Shown here: piece after piece, positions 5,849 through 6,691 of the stretch
Numbering within the stretch: the stretch's first letter is position 1
How the letters are laid out: the number at the start of each line of letters is the position of its first letter
NCBI GenBank assembly: GCA_003250135.1
Contig: QKHF01000286.1
Span: forward strand, 1-6,691
DNA: 6,691 nucleotides
Direction: 5' to 3'
Source of the DNA: Paracoccaceae bacterium
GTDB taxonomy: Bacteria > Pseudomonadota > Alphaproteobacteria > Rhodobacterales > Rhodobacteraceae
Program-made: the position numbers and the translations under genes
The notes under the pieces: model-generated
Databases searched by the model: none
What the model was told of the DNA's origin: nothing
The model's input: the letters and a program-made list of their open reading frames with translations, nothing else

Positions 5849-6659
5849 AGATCGTGAAATCGAGGGCCAGCCCGTCAAAGGCCGGGACGACGTGGTCCGG
5901 CGTCTCCGCCGTCACGGCATCATAGTCCAGATCGACATGCATGTTGGTGATGACCGCGCGTCGCGGGGCCAGCCGCTCGATCCAGCCCAGCGTGCGCTCC
6001 AGATGCGCATGGGTCGGATGCGGCTTGTAGCGCAGCGCGTCGACGATCCAGGTGTCGACGCCCTCAAGCTCGGCCCAGGCCTCTTCGGTCATCTCAGAGA
6101 TATCGGGCGTGTAGCCGACCGGGCCGAAGCGGAAGCCGAGCGCATGAATGCCGCCATGGATCACCTGATAGGGCGCGGCGGTGATCGATCCACCCGCGCC
6201 ATCGACGGCGACCGGCCCGTCAAGGCGGCGCATCTCCAGGATTGGCGGATAGGGGCTGCCCTGGGGCTGGACGAAGGCGTAGCGGAACCGGTCCATCAGC
6301 AGCTCGGCGGTGTCGGCGTCCGCCCAGACCGGAAGCTTCTGGCGGCGGATGTAGACGACGACGCGCAGATCGTCGAGCCCGTGGCAGTGATCGGCATGGC
6401 CATGGGTGAACAGCACCCCGTCGAGTTCGCCCACGCCGGCGCCCAGCAATTGCTCGCGCAGATCAGGGCTGGCGTCGACCAGCACGCGGGTCGCTTGGGT
6501 CTCGTCGCCTCCCTTGAACCGCTCAACCAGCGCCGAGCAGCGGCGGCGGCGGTTCTTCGGGTTCGCCGGGTCGCAGGCGCCCCAGCTGCCGCCGATGCGC
6601 GGCACGCCGCCGGAGGAGCCGCAGCCGAGAATGGTGATGCGCAGCACGTCCTTGGTCAT
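5847..6659 (-). CDS. Metallo-beta-lactamase-fold hydrolase, PhnP/cyclic phosphodiesterase-like
   Basis: A 270-residue cytoplasmic metallo-hydrolase of the PhnP-like group, related to phosphoribosyl 1,2-cyclic phosphate phosphodiesterase and, more distantly, RNase Z. Residues 8-23 hold the opening ITILGCGSSGGVPRIG, followed by WGACDPANPKNRRRRCSALV (26-45), typical of this group. The metal motif is THGHADH (85-91) with His86, His88, Asp90 and His91; further likely ligands are His168 (VIHGG), Asp185 (YTPDISEM) and His241 (NMHVDLDY). All are present, so the site looks intact. The ATG at 6659 is chosen over the GTG at 6662 because AGGAGG lies 7 bases before the ATG but only 4 before the GTG. The ATG shares one base with the TGA of an upstream frame. 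No phn genes are in view, so a phosphonate role is not supported; the natural substrate of these stand-alone homologues is unclear to me. Confidence 0.92.
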   Translation of the reverse strand: MTKDVLRITILGCGSSGGVPRIGGSWGACDPANPKNRRRRCSALVERFKGGDETQATRVLVDASPDLREQLLGAGVGELDGVLFTHGHADHCHGLDDLRVVVYIRRQKLPVWADADTAELLMDRFRYAFVQPQGSPYPPILEMRRLDGPVAVDGAGGSITAAPYQVIHGGIHALGFRFGPVGYTPDISEMTEEAWAELEGVDTWIVDALRYKPHPTHAHLERTLGWIERLAPRRAVITNMHVDLDYDAVTAETPDHVVPAFDGLALDFTI

Positions 6660-6691
6660 CACGCCGCCTCCTCGGCCGCGCGCGGGGCCTT
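6659..6691 (-). CDS. C-terminal tail of the upstream gene, probably a TatD-family deoxyribonuclease
   Basis: The minus-strand frame entering from the right edge reads KAPRAAEEAA and stops at TGA (6661-6659), whose last base is the first base of the hydrolase ATG. Such an overlap suggests a real upstream gene in the same operon. In alphaproteobacteria the gene before this PhnP-like hydrolase is commonly tatD (a metal-dependent DNase), and TatD proteins of this class often end in a short tail with Lys-Ala/Val-Pro after their last FFRLF motif. Only ten residues are visible, so the family assignment is context-based. Confidence 0.45.
   Translation of the reverse strand, partial: KAPRAAEEAA
6667..6672 (-). 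promoter_or_regulatory. Ribosome binding site of the PhnP-like hydrolase gene
   Basis: On the minus strand AGGAGG lies 7 bases before the ATG at 6659 and within the coding tail of the upstream gene. It favours the ATG over the adjacent in-frame GTG at 6662. Confidence 0.75.

Overview
The window is GC-rich, densely coded bacterial chromosome and reads as an alphaproteobacterium. The evidence is the style of SerB, MsrP and the GcvA-like LysR protein, and a minus-strand pair of PhnP-like hydrolase preceded by what looks like a TatD tail, an arrangement I associate with this class. A Caulobacterales, Maricaulales or Hyphomonadales member would fit, but the sequence does not settle the order. I see no rRNA, tRNA, CRISPR array, transposase, integrase or phage gene. 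This is ordinary housekeeping chromosome rather than an accessory island.

Layout. Plus strand: the 3' end of a class II DAHP synthase (1-273), then serB for phosphoserine phosphatase (338-1225). Minus strand: a YciA-type acyl-CoA thioesterase (1229-1642), whose stop lies 3 bases from the serB stop. Plus strand: msrP (1742-2704), the Tat-exported molybdopterin catalytic subunit of periplasmic methionine sulfoxide reductase, divergent from the thioesterase. A 200-base gap (2705-2904) follows. It holds short direct repeats, a strong intrinsic terminator that works on the minus strand, and a Shine-Dalgarno-like site with no start codon. Minus strand: a LysR-type regulator (2905-3858). Plus strand, divergent from it: an unrecognised exported protein with four cysteines (4023-4871). 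Minus strand to the right edge: an operon read as tatD-like tail (ends 6659), PhnP-like metallo-beta-lactamase-fold hydrolase (5847-6659) and AEC-family permease (4890-5834), tightly linked by a stop/start overlap and by a ribosome binding site that overlaps a stop codon.

How the genes relate. DAHP synthase and SerB are entry or exit steps of aromatic and serine biosynthesis and may share a transcript. MsrP repairs oxidised periplasmic proteins, but its usual membrane haem partner MsrQ is not beside it. The LysR regulator may control itself and the divergent exported protein; this is inferred from layout only. The minus-strand trio is probably one transcription unit. There are frequent strand switches and no stretch over 300 bases without a gene. 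I found no convincing undescribed system. The best leads are the unknown exported protein, the orphan msrP, and the odd intergenic structure at 2705-2904.
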